Of a stretch of DNA of 64,000 nucleotides, positions 26,762-34,861 are shown in pieces (the stretch's first letter is position 1; every line of letters begins with the position of its first letter). Origin of the DNA: Polynucleobacter sp. JS-JIR-5-A7. Lineage in GTDB: Bacteria > Pseudomonadota > Gammaproteobacteria > Burkholderiales > Burkholderiaceae. Below the pieces are notes generated by a model. The model saw only the letters and a list, made by a program, of their open reading frames with translations, was not told the DNA's origin and did no database searches. The position numbers and the translations under genes are program-made. The stretch lies in NCBI RefSeq assembly GCF_018687935.1, contig NZ_CP061308.1, positions 800,048-864,047 on the forward strand, in the 5' to 3' direction.

Positions 26762-27132
26762 AGCATGTATTGATTGTGGATGATAGCCCTCTCAATTTAA
26801 CCTTGGCCAAAGATATTTTGCAGTCCTCTGGATATGAGACTAGTGAAATTGAGTGTGGCGAGGACCTGCAAGCACAGCTTGAAAAGCAGCGCCCAGATTT
26901 GGTGTTGATGGATATCCAACTACCAGGTATGAGTGGTTTTGATTGTTTGAAATGGATGCGTGCTGATGCTCGTTATGCCGCTATCCCCGTTGTTGCTTTT
27001 ACAGCTTCAGTGATGCAAGATGACAAGCAGGCAATCATCGATTCTGGTTTTAATAGCCTGATTGAAAAACCTATCGGATTTAAAGAGTTTCTCAATACTA
27101 TTTCATCTACGCTGCAAAATTCGCTTGCTTAA
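26758..27132 (+). CDS. Single-domain response regulator (CheY-like)
   Basis: 124 residues, a receiver only: acidic pair D8-D9, phospho-acceptor D52 (VLMDIQLPG), threonine switch (AFTAS) and lysine in EKPIGF. Four-base overlap with the kinase upstream indicates it is the kinase partner. No output domain, so it signals by protein contact or passes phosphate on, for example to the REC-HPt-REC protein at 15806-17065. Confidence 0.88.
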   Translation: MKHVLIVDDSPLNLTLAKDILQSSGYETSEIECGEDLQAQLEKQRPDLVLMDIQLPGMSGFDCLKWMRADARYAAIPVVAFTASVMQDDKQAIIDSGFNSLIEKPIGFKEFLNTISSTLQNSLA

Positions 27133-27212
27133 GTTATACATTTCATTTGCCAGAATTTCTGCTCTAGAATAAGGTTTTGCCAAATCGGTGGGTAAATCTA
27201 TAATTCGACCTT

Positions 27213-28790
27213 ATGACTAGCTCCAATCATTCTCCCGATATTAGCAATCAAGCGGCGAAGTTACTCGAGGATCCCTCTTTTTCTATTGTTGATCGCGAGG
27301 AATTTGTCAGGTTGGCTGGCGTCGTGATTGCGAATACGAATGATATTGTCGTGATTACAGATATTCCCACTGACGATCAAGAGCCGCGCATTGTGTATGT
27401 GAATGAAGCTTTTGTACGCGAAACAGGTTATGCGCCACACGAAGTGTTAGGAAAAAATCCTCGCATGCTTCAAGGGCCAAGATCTGACCCGGAGACCAAA
27501 AACAGAATTTTTAAAGCTCTGGGAGAGTGGAAGCATATTCGTGAAGAAATCTTAAATTACAGAAAAAATGGTGAAGAGTTCTGGCAAGAGCTCAATATTT
27601 TTCCGATTGCTAATGAATCCGGTTGGTTTACCCATTGGGTTTCGATTCAGCGTGATATCACAGAGCGCAAAGTATCCGAAAAGATTATTTTTGAAACCAA
27701 GAATCGCTTAGAGCTAGCAGCTCGTGCGGGTGGTGTCGGTATTTGGGATTACGACTTCTTTAATAATCGCTTGGTTTGGGACGGGCAAATGCTCAAGCTC
27801 TACGGCATTACTCGGGATCAGTTTACGGGTACTTATGCTGATTGGGCTGAAAGGCTTCACCGGGATGATAGGGAGAGTGCGGAGTCGGCAATTACCAAAG
27901 CTCTTGAAGGGGCTAGTGAATTTAATACTCAATTTAGAACGATTTGGCCCAACGGTAGCATCCACTTTATTCGTGGTTTAGCACTTGTAGAAAGAGATGC
28001 TGATAATAAACCCCTGCGAATGGTCGGCACTAATTGGGAAATTACTGAGCTAGTGCAGGCAAAGACCGACGCTGAGTCTGCACTCAATATCAAAACCCAG
28101 TTTTTAATGAACATGTCTCATGAGATTCGCACTCCTATGACGGGGATTATTGGCTTATCTGCTTTGGCCTTGTATGAGCCCTTAAGCCCGGTAGTTCGAG
28201 AGTATTTGCAAGGCATTGAATCTTCAGCCAAGTTACTCCTTGAGATTGTGAACGACATTCTGGATTTCTCTAAATTAGAAGCTGATAAGGCGCATATTAA
28301 TACTGCGCCATTCACCATTGAAGACCTCTTTACTAGGGTGCGTGCTTTATTTTTAGAAAGTGCAAAGGCTAAGGGCTTGCAATTGAATCTTATTTGCAAC
28401 TTAGAACCTAAAACACAATTGATTGGTGATTTTTTTAATCTCAGTCTTGTAGTTAATAATCTGGTTGGTAACGCAATCAAGTTTACTGAGCAAGGTTCAG
28501 TAGATCTATCGATTCAGACGCTTAAGCTAGAGAATTCCACATTGACTTTGCGCTTTACCGTCAAAGATAGCGGGATTGGTATTTCACAAGAGGCTCAACA
28601 AAAAGTACTTGAGCCATTTGCTCAAGCCGACGGATCAATCTCTCGGCGCTTTGGAGGTACGGGCTTGGGCTTGACGATTGGCAATCGTATTTTGGAGCTG
28701 ATGGGTAGTAAGCTCAATATCCACAGTATTGAAGGGCAGGGATCAAGCTTTAGTTTTGACCTGGTATTGGTCCAAGAGCGTCGTAAATAA
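27213..28790 (+). CDS. Cytoplasmic PAS-PAS sensor histidine kinase
   Basis: 525 residues without transmembrane helix. PAS1 (about 30-150) contains GKNPRMLQGPRSD, the place of the flavin-binding LOV signature, but the LOV cysteine is proline, so it is not a standard LOV photosensor. PAS2 (about 160-280, PAS_3-like with FRTIWPNGSIHFI). HisKA with H303 (FLMNMSHEIRTPMTG) and HATPase motifs NLVGNAIKF, DSGIGIS and GTGLGLTI. No receiver is fused. It follows the response regulator after 80 bases on the same strand. Confidence 0.86.
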   Translation: MTSSNHSPDISNQAAKLLEDPSFSIVDREEFVRLAGVVIANTNDIVVITDIPTDDQEPRIVYVNEAFVRETGYAPHEVLGKNPRMLQGPRSDPETKNRIFKALGEWKHIREEILNYRKNGEEFWQELNIFPIANESGWFTHWVSIQRDITERKVSEKIIFETKNRLELAARAGGVGIWDYDFFNNRLVWDGQMLKLYGITRDQFTGTYADWAERLHRDDRESAESAITKALEGASEFNTQFRTIWPNGSIHFIRGLALVERDADNKPLRMVGTNWEITELVQAKTDAESALNIKTQFLMNMSHEIRTPMTGIIGLSALALYEPLSPVVREYLQGIESSAKLLLEIVNDILDFSKLEADKAHINTAPFTIEDLFTRVRALFLESAKAKGLQLNLICNLEPKTQLIGDFFNLSLVVNNLVGNAIKFTEQGSVDLSIQTLKLENSTLTLRFTVKDSGIGISQEAQQKVLEPFAQADGSISRRFGGTGLGLTIGNRILELMGSKLNIHSIEGQGSSFSFDLVLVQERRK

Positions 28791-28815
28791 AGAATGTCTA
28801 AACAAACTTGCTAGC

Positions 28816-29205
28816 TTATTTAGGTCTGCACAAATAAGTAAACGCTTTGAAATTTAATACATTGGGTGGAATGCTGATCCAATTTTCTGGTTTGTTAGAT
28901 GAAAAGATGCGATCACCTTCCCCATTCTTTTCGGTATAGGCATATTTTTCTAGAAAACGGGCTTTATTTTCTGTGCAGTCATATTCGTAAAGCGCTACCC
29001 CAGAATAAAAATCTCTATCGCCTTCAAAGATTTGTTGTGGTTTCTTAAGGTCGTATAAAACCCAAGCTTGAATGGAGTAGGGGTTACGTTTAATCGTGCT
29101 GGTATCGATCTTGATCACGGCGGTATCGTTGCTACCCAGTTCTAACCAATTAGCCATAGCTACAGAACTAAAACAACACAGCATGATGATGACTAATTTT
29201 TTCAT
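28816..29205 (-). CDS. Secreted surface-adhesin E-like protein
   Basis: About 129 residues from the ATG before KKLVIIMLCC; an in-frame ATG 39 bases earlier is less likely because it places the signal peptide inside. Sec signal MKKLVIIMLCCFSSVAMA, then a small domain beginning NWLELGSNDTAVIKIDTSTIKR with two cysteines. The pattern (WxxL/V..N....VYID...I.R) is of the adhesin-E family and reappears at 31903-32295. Periplasmic or surface location; function unknown. Confidence 0.65.
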   Translation of the reverse strand: MKKLVIIMLCCFSSVAMANWLELGSNDTAVIKIDTSTIKRNPYSIQAWVLYDLKKPQQIFEGDRDFYSGVALYEYDCTENKARFLEKYAYTEKNGEGDRIFSSNKPENWISIPPNVLNFKAFTYLCRPK

Positions 29206-29449
29206 TGAGGCGCTCTCATTCAATTGAAGAATTGGATACTTCAAAATATTTTATTCTGTATTTTATGATCAATGTAGTCCTCATCTTTGATTTGGGTCCA
29301 AGCCATTCCCTGGAAGAGGGTATCAAGCCAATCTGGATATGACCTCAAAGAGGAAAAGGGTTCGGATTTAGTGCAGATAAACGGCTAAATTATGAGCCAA
29401 TTGTGGTAAAAATGAGGTTAATGCTTTACTCGTTTTTATTACTTTAGTT

Positions 29450-31057
29450 ATGGCACTCTTCAAGAAAAAAGCGCAATCTGAACCGATTCAGGCTCCTAAA
29501 GGGCCGGAGAAAATTGTGCCTGAAAATCCTTATCTTGGACGCGAACCTATTATCAGCAGGGAACAAGCGATTATTGGGTATGAGCTTTTCTTTCGACCAG
29601 GCACTACACTCAAGGCTAAACGGCTGAATGATCGTAATGAGATATTGGCACAAATTGCTAAACGCTTAGCTGAGGACCCCAAAGCCGAAGTAAGTTACCC
29701 AGAAGAGGTGACTGACGCCAACCTGAGAGATGACGATGGCAAAGAGGTGACCCAGGTCACTCTCCCCGAAATCTTTTATTCCCTCAAGACTAAGGGTGTC
29801 ACCCAATCTCTAGGTCAGCATTTAGGTTTTATTGATATTCGCGTCGATCAACTAGGTGATGAACTCAGAGGTTTTCCGGCGATTAAGTTTCCGCTGCAAA
29901 TTCATCTTGCAGAGATCTTAGAGGCAATCAAGACAGAAGCAAGTCAGGCTGCAGAAGCTGTAGAAGATCCTGAGGCCAAGAAAGATCTTGATGATTCTGG
30001 CGAGCCCCCCGTTCCTGAAATTTTGCAAAAGCTTGAGCGACTGAGAAGTGCTGGCTATAAATTCGTATTAACGGGACTGACCGAAGTCTTTGATGGCCTT
30101 GATGACATATTGCCCAAATTTCGTTATATCAAATTGGATCTACAAAAAGTCGCTAAGCCATCCAGTCTGATTGATTACTGCAAAGGCATTCCACTGCCGC
30201 GCGATGAAAAGTCCAAGGGTGCTACCAATGTATTACAAATTATTGCAGTGAACGTTCATGAGCCAGAAGAATTTCATCAGGCGCGTGATGTAGGTTGTGA
30301 TGCATTCGAAGGTTTCTACTTCGTTAAGCCCGATCCCGAGCTTTCTTTGCATCGAGGTGAGGAGTATCGCAAGTTATTACAGCTGTTGACCTTGTTGCTT
30401 TCTTCTCCAGAGTTAAAAGACTTGGTGACTGCAATTGAGGCTAACCCAGTTGTTTCTAAGCATCTGATGGTAATTGCTGAGATTGACTCGCGTCGTAAGC
30501 GCGATAAGCCTGAAAATATCCGAGACGCTGCTGTGATCTCTGGCGTCAAGCGGATTACTCGCTGGACGCAGCTTTTGCTTTATGCGGATGCTAAAGCCAA
30601 GGTAGCTTTGGATGCTACGCCTTTGTTGCAACTGGTTTGTGTGCGAGCTTTCTTTATGGAATCTCTATCGACTAAGTTGGGAGCAGGTGGCGGTTTAGGT
30701 TCTAGCGATTTAGCCTTCTTGGTAGGTGGCTTATCCTTAATTGATAACCTGTTTGATGAGTCAGCCCGTGAGTTGCTATCGCACTTCAATCTTCCCGGTG
30801 TGGTCGTAGACGCCATTGTTGATCGCTCGGGTATTTTGGGTCAATTGCTCTCTCTAGCTGAAGCGGCAGAAGTGGGTGATCTGGAAAAATGTCGCCACCT
30901 ATGCGCCGATGAGTTAAAGACGGTGACCTTGGATGATGTTGCCCAAGATTCATTATTGGCAATTAAGAACTTCGTCTCCCAAACCCAGTTTGCACCTGAA
31001 GAGGATGTTTGGGAAAACGCCAATTCGGTGCTTGAGGAATCAAGCCAAGAGCTGTGA
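29450..31057 (+). CDS. EAL-like plus HDOD domain signalling protein (YuxH type)
   Basis: 535 residues. The N-terminal half resembles an EAL phosphodiesterase (REPIISREQAIIGYELFFRPG, ending FEGFYFVKPDP) but lacks the EAL triad, and the usual metal-binding residues are not recognisable (FRYIKLDLQK in place of the KID motif), so it is probably catalytically inactive. The C-terminal half is an HDOD domain (LLTLLLSSPELKDLVTAIEANP, AVISGVKRITRWTQLLLYAD). Such proteins are cyclic-di-GMP linked regulators. A cytoplasmic soluble protein; insertions of acidic residues in the EAL half are unusual. Confidence 0.8.
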   Translation: MALFKKKAQSEPIQAPKGPEKIVPENPYLGREPIISREQAIIGYELFFRPGTTLKAKRLNDRNEILAQIAKRLAEDPKAEVSYPEEVTDANLRDDDGKEVTQVTLPEIFYSLKTKGVTQSLGQHLGFIDIRVDQLGDELRGFPAIKFPLQIHLAEILEAIKTEASQAAEAVEDPEAKKDLDDSGEPPVPEILQKLERLRSAGYKFVLTGLTEVFDGLDDILPKFRYIKLDLQKVAKPSSLIDYCKGIPLPRDEKSKGATNVLQIIAVNVHEPEEFHQARDVGCDAFEGFYFVKPDPELSLHRGEEYRKLLQLLTLLLSSPELKDLVTAIEANPVVSKHLMVIAEIDSRRKRDKPENIRDAAVISGVKRITRWTQLLLYADAKAKVALDATPLLQLVCVRAFFMESLSTKLGAGGGLGSSDLAFLVGGLSLIDNLFDESARELLSHFNLPGVVVDAIVDRSGILGQLLSLAEAAEVGDLEKCRHLCADELKTVTLDDVAQDSLLAIKNFVSQTQFAPEEDVWENANSVLEESSQEL

Positions 31058-31094
31058 GGCTCTTGAGCGCCCGATCACTCATGCTAAGCCTAAA

Positions 31095-31132
31095 AATTGT
31101 CATCTAATTGAAATACTTGCATTGTGACAATT
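31095..31132. promoter_or_regulatory. Inverted repeat AATTGTCA / TGACAATT
   Basis: Two perfect 8-base arms (31095-31102 and 31125-31132) separated by 22 bases, immediately next to a 14-base palindrome. The spacing of centres (30 bases) suits two repressor dimers on one face of DNA. Downstream is the helix-turn-helix gene at 31310. Confidence 0.4.
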
Positions 31133-31145
31133 AGTGTATACACTA
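31132..31145 (+). promoter_or_regulatory. Perfect palindrome overlapping a probable promoter
   Basis: TAGTGTATACACTA is a perfect 14-base palindrome with the GTGTATACAC core of the kind bound by GntR-family repressors. It sits between a possible -35 (TTGTGA, 31122-31127) and -10 (TATCCT, 31144-31149), where a bound protein would block RNA polymerase. Confidence 0.45.
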
Positions 31146-31309
31146 TCCTAAGTTCATGATTGTTATGGGCAATGTGCAGCAGGATCCGGTTTTCCATATC
31201 CACTATTGATGGTCATGATTGCTAAAAATATGTTTCGACATCAGTTGATTTAGCGATGGCGTTGTTGGGCAAGCAATCGATGATTTGCTAACCCTTTAAG
31301 GAGATTTTG

Positions 31310-31840
31310 TTGTCCGACAAGCAGAAAAATCCATTGCCCAAAATCCTGGGAGAGCGTTTTAAGGATGCTAGAGAAACGCTGGGCTTGTCGGTCGAGGAGT
31401 TAGCAAAAAAAGCCATTCTGTCGAATAGTCAAATTCGTCAAATTGAAGGTAAAGAGCAGGGCGCATTTTATTCACCGCTCATCAAGTATTCGAGCGCTCA
31501 AAAGGTTGCCAAAATTCTGGGGCTACCTGAAGATCAAGCATTTGATGCAAGCCAAGCAGTGCTAGAAGATGAACAAACACTCCAAGAGCAAAAAGATCTT
31601 AAAGAGATTGAAGCTATGTTGGCTCAAAAAATGATCAATGAGCTTAAATTTGAAAAACCTAGCTTGATTCAAAAGATCATTGGCAAGCAAACCTCTGCGC
31701 AATTGCCAATCCAAGGCATTGAGGTGCCCAAAACTACTCCATCTAAATCATTTTTTAAGATCGCCGTCTTTACATTACTGTTGATTGCGGCGCTGGGATT
31801 TGGATATTGGTTTCTCAATCCCTACTTGAATATCTCTTAA
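31310..31840 (+). CDS. RodZ-like membrane protein with N-terminal helix-turn-helix
   Basis: 176 residues from TTG 31310, six bases behind AAGGAG (31298-31303); an adjacent TTG at 31307 is closer to the site than is usual. An Xre/RodZ-type helix-turn-helix (LGLSVEELAKKAILSNSQIRQIEG) is followed by a helical segment and a single C-terminal transmembrane helix (about 147-167). Short for RodZ and lacking its periplasmic beta domain, so it is probably a membrane-tethered regulator or cytoskeletal adaptor. It may regulate its own promoter through the palindromes upstream. Confidence 0.65.
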   Translation: MSDKQKNPLPKILGERFKDARETLGLSVEELAKKAILSNSQIRQIEGKEQGAFYSPLIKYSSAQKVAKILGLPEDQAFDASQAVLEDEQTLQEQKDLKEIEAMLAQKMINELKFEKPSLIQKIIGKQTSAQLPIQGIEVPKTTPSKSFFKIAVFTLLLIAALGFGYWFLNPYLNIS

Positions 31841-31902
31841 GTAAAAAATCATGCTAAGTATCCTCAATACATTAGAGAGTCTTTTCTGCGAAGGGTTGGC
31901 AC

Positions 31903-32295
31903 GTGATTAAACGATTTTTGTTGCTTGTATTGATGATGTCTACTGGCCTAGCCTACGCTGACTGGACTAAGGTGACCGCCAATCAAGATATTTCTGTTTA
32001 CATTGATGCTCAGGCTATTCAAAGAAATAAAGGCCTAGTCAAGGTCAAAGTATTAGTCAATGAAGCTAAGGAATTAGTTGTCGATAAAGACAAGTATTCC
32101 TATCAATCTTTTAGAACTTACATTGAGTACAACTGCAAAAAAGACCTCCAAAGAGCGCTTTCGACTAAATGGTTTTCTGAGTCAATGGGGGAGGGCAATA
32201 TGGTTTATCAAGATAAGCACCCATATCCGTTTGCGCCCGTAGCCGAAGGCACCCTTGGTCTGGTTGTAATGAAGCGTGTTTGCAAGGGAAGTTGA
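31903..32295 (+). CDS. Secreted surface-adhesin E-like protein
   Basis: 130 residues with a Sec signal (MIKRFLLLVLMMSTGLAYA), then DWTKVTANQDISVYIDAQAIQR, two cysteines and a KRVC end. Same family as the 28816-29205 protein; the two are distant paralogues separated by 2.7 kb. The start codon is GTG or ATT-like upstream region; the frame begins at 31903 with GTG. Periplasmic or cell-surface role of unknown function. It precedes the Zorya-like genes by 86 bases on the same strand. Confidence 0.65.
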   Translation: MIKRFLLLVLMMSTGLAYADWTKVTANQDISVYIDAQAIQRNKGLVKVKVLVNEAKELVVDKDKYSYQSFRTYIEYNCKKDLQRALSTKWFSESMGEGNMVYQDKHPYPFAPVAEGTLGLVVMKRVCKGS

Positions 32296-32381
32296 TGCGC
32301 AATCCCTTGCCATTTGAGCCCCAGACTGCCCCGATATTTAATCCATTAACATCTTCTGATTCTTTTTATTTCTGCTAAAAC

Positions 32382-33980
32382 ATGCAAACACCAGTCAATC
32401 TATACCTCCCCATTGGCATTGCAATTGGAATTCTTCTCATCGCTGCCTTTTTGTATTGGTCTTGGTCAAAGGTTATTTCTCAATCTAGCGCTGAAATTAA
32501 AGATCTTGCTGGTGGGCTTAATGGCAAGGATGCCACCGGCGGGGATATTTTCACAACAGCTATTGGGTCGACAAGCAATACGCGCATCATCGATTTACTC
32601 CAAGAGAGCCAAAGAAATCTCATTACGATTCGGGGGGATTTGGGGCCTAAGCAATACTGCCTGAAACCCTACTCAGATATTTGGACGGCCAGAAACATCC
32701 TAGCGGGAAAAATTAATCTCTCGCTCTATGAAACCATGCCCAATATTTTGATTGGTGTGGGCTTGATGTTTACCTTCATATTCCTGGCATTAGCATTAAA
32801 TGATGCAGGTCAGGCAATGACAGGCAATCAAGAATCTCGTGATGCAGCGCTCAAGGGCTTGATTGCCACAGCTGGTGGAAAATTCATTACCTCGATTGCC
32901 GGCTTGCTGTCTTCCTTAGTCTGGAACTGGGCTGCCAAGCTCATGCTGGAAAAGTTAGAAGCGTCCATTGATGATTTGCAAACTCAGCTTAGAACAATCG
33001 TTCCTGATAATGCCCCGCAAGCAGTCATTCAAGCACAGCTAGGCATGTTCCATGAAATGCTGCAGCAAAACCGTGAACAAGTAAATCAATTAAAACGTTT
33101 TGAAACAGATTTTGCACTCTCGATCTCCAAGGCAATCGGTAATGCACTCGAGCCTTTATTTAACGATCTCAGTGTCAAGCTAATTGACGCATTTGATAAC
33201 TTAACGGAGCGGATTAGTCGCATTAATGAAGAAGCTCTGAAAAATATTATGGAGAAATTCTTAGAGGCGATTAAGGGTGACTCTGCAAAAGAGATGGAGC
33301 AGTTCAGAAAAACCCTGGTTGAAGTGACTGAAAAACTCAATACTGCTGGGGTAGGCGCTGGAGTCTCCCTTGCCCAGGCTGGCGATTCTTTTGGAAGCGC
33401 CATTAATGCCCTCGAAAAAACGGTTACCAAGACCAATGAAACCATGCTTGGCTTAGAGTCTGGTTTGCAAAGAGCAAAAGAGTTCACCAGTGAAGGGGCT
33501 ACCAAATTAGAGTTTGTCTTGGGTGGATTAATCGGTTCGGTAAACGGTATTGATAAAGTCATTGTAAATGTTGACTCTTTTGTGAAAAAAATTCAGTCGA
33601 GCACAGAGTCTCTTGGTTTAATAGCCCGCAGTTTAGATGGCACAGTGGCCTCGCAAGAAGTCATTAGTAAAGAGTTTGGGGTGGGTATTCCTGCGATGTC
33701 GAGCGCCTTAAAAGATGCTGTTAATGAAATTAAACTAGGCACTGACGCTTCTCGTGCAGCGCTCAGTTCTTTGCGCACCGAGTTTGAGGCGACTAAGAGT
33801 TCGATTGATCAAACCGTCAATCATTTAACTAGCGGAGTATCAGATTATTCCAATAAGGTAGTGCAGCTGCACTTTAAGTTAGATGAAAAATTAGCCCAAG
33901 CTATTACATCGATCCACACCACCATTACGACCTTAGAGCAAACGATGGACGATTTTGTTGAATCTTTGCCCAAAACCTAA
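32382..33980 (+). CDS. ZorA-like MotA/ExbB-family channel with long coiled-coil tail
   Basis: 532 residues. Three hydrophobic helices: about 9-29, 121-141 and 165-188; the last two (MPNILIGVGLMFTFIFLAL and GGKFITSIAGLLSSLVWNW) match the paired channel helices of MotA/TolQ/ExbB proteins, with serine and threonine residues that could line the ion path. Residues 189-532 form a long alpha-helical tail with apolipoprotein-like repeats, as in ZorA of Zorya anti-phage systems, where the tail reaches into the cytoplasm. It is followed after 41 bases by a ZorB-like gene. Different from both flagellar MotA genes, with no FliG-interaction loop. ZorA is the best match I know; a generic proton-channel pair is the alternative. 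Confidence 0.75.
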   Translation: MQTPVNLYLPIGIAIGILLIAAFLYWSWSKVISQSSAEIKDLAGGLNGKDATGGDIFTTAIGSTSNTRIIDLLQESQRNLITIRGDLGPKQYCLKPYSDIWTARNILAGKINLSLYETMPNILIGVGLMFTFIFLALALNDAGQAMTGNQESRDAALKGLIATAGGKFITSIAGLLSSLVWNWAAKLMLEKLEASIDDLQTQLRTIVPDNAPQAVIQAQLGMFHEMLQQNREQVNQLKRFETDFALSISKAIGNALEPLFNDLSVKLIDAFDNLTERISRINEEALKNIMEKFLEAIKGDSAKEMEQFRKTLVEVTEKLNTAGVGAGVSLAQAGDSFGSAINALEKTVTKTNETMLGLESGLQRAKEFTSEGATKLEFVLGGLIGSVNGIDKVIVNVDSFVKKIQSSTESLGLIARSLDGTVASQEVISKEFGVGIPAMSSALKDAVNEIKLGTDASRAALSSLRTEFEATKSSIDQTVNHLTSGVSDYSNKVVQLHFKLDEKLAQAITSIHTTITTLEQTMDDFVESLPKT

Positions 33981-34021
33981 TCAAATCCAAAATAAAGTCA
34001 AAGTAAAGTTAGAGTATCGCA

Positions 34022-34861
34022 ATGATCTTTTTGCCATCTAGTCATAATAAGCAAGCTGAACGGGTTGAAGAGGCGGGTTATCTCGCCTCTGCGAGTGATT
34101 TGATGATCGGTCTATTGTTTGTGTTCATCATCATGGTAGTGATGCTCTCTCAAAGAGTAGATTCCATTCAAAGAGGTGAGAGTGTGAATGATCCGCTGGC
34201 TAGTGCTGTGCTGATCATTGGGCAAAAGTTTAAAGAAGCAGGTTTGAATGTGGTGATTGATCCGCAATCAGGCGTTATTGGTCTACCAGCAGATGCCTTG
34301 TTTGGATTTAATAGTGCTGTCCTGAATGACAATTCAACTCAAACCTTAAAAAAGGCTAGAGAGTCCCTCATTAAGATTCTGCCTTGCTATGTTCATTCTG
34401 AAAGAGCGGCTAGACCACTAGACTGCCCACCAAATGATGAACAAGCCGAAATTGAAACTATCTTCATTGAAGGGCACACTGACTCTAAGCCACTTCAACA
34501 GGGCAATTACACCAATTGGCACTTAGGCCTAGATCGTGCGCGCGCAGTATATGAGGTTCTTACTGAAGGTAAGCCTCAGTCCTATCAAAATGAACGTAAG
34601 TTAGATGTCTTTGGTATTAGCTCTTATGCCGATAAGCGGGTAGTCAAAAGCTTTGGTTTAGAAGATGCAGAAAAAAGCCGGCGGGTAGAGTTGCGCTTTA
34701 TCTTGGCGTTCAAACCCGATTCTAAAAAAGGCAAAGCGGCGAGAGATGCTTTGGATGCTGCTAGCAGTTCATCGGCTCCTCTAATTCAAACAGCGCCCAT
34801 CATGCCCGCAGCTACTGTTACTCCTGGCTCCAATACCAAGCCTATTGCTTTACCAAAATGA
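34022..34861 (+). CDS. ZorB-like MotB/OmpA-domain protein
   Basis: 279 residues. A short cytoplasmic N-terminus leads to one transmembrane helix with the ion-binding aspartate at D26 (SASDLMIGLLFVFIIMVVML). The periplasmic part is an OmpA/MotB peptidoglycan-binding domain (FIEGHTDSKPL, NWHLGLDRARAVYEVL, SRRVELRFILA) with an extra cysteine-containing loop (LPCYVHSER ... DCPP) that could form a disulfide. The tail is alanine/proline rich. Its stop overlaps the next start by 4 bases. Structure and neighbours fit ZorB, the partner of ZorA. Confidence 0.78.
   Translation: MIFLPSSHNKQAERVEEAGYLASASDLMIGLLFVFIIMVVMLSQRVDSIQRGESVNDPLASAVLIIGQKFKEAGLNVVIDPQSGVIGLPADALFGFNSAVLNDNSTQTLKKARESLIKILPCYVHSERAARPLDCPPNDEQAEIETIFIEGHTDSKPLQQGNYTNWHLGLDRARAVYEVLTEGKPQSYQNERKLDVFGISSYADKRVVKSFGLEDAEKSRRVELRFILAFKPDSKKGKAARDALDAASSSSAPLIQTAPIMPAATVTPGSNTKPIALPK

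Noticed and set aside
29246..29449. Sigma-28 promoter before the EAL/HDOD gene
   Set aside because: No acceptable TAAA-N15-GCCGATAA match was found.
32382..34861. ZorAB-like pair read as a third flagellar stator
   Set aside because: The long cytoplasmic tail, lack of a FliG-contacting loop, the extra partner gene and distance from flagellar genes speak against it.
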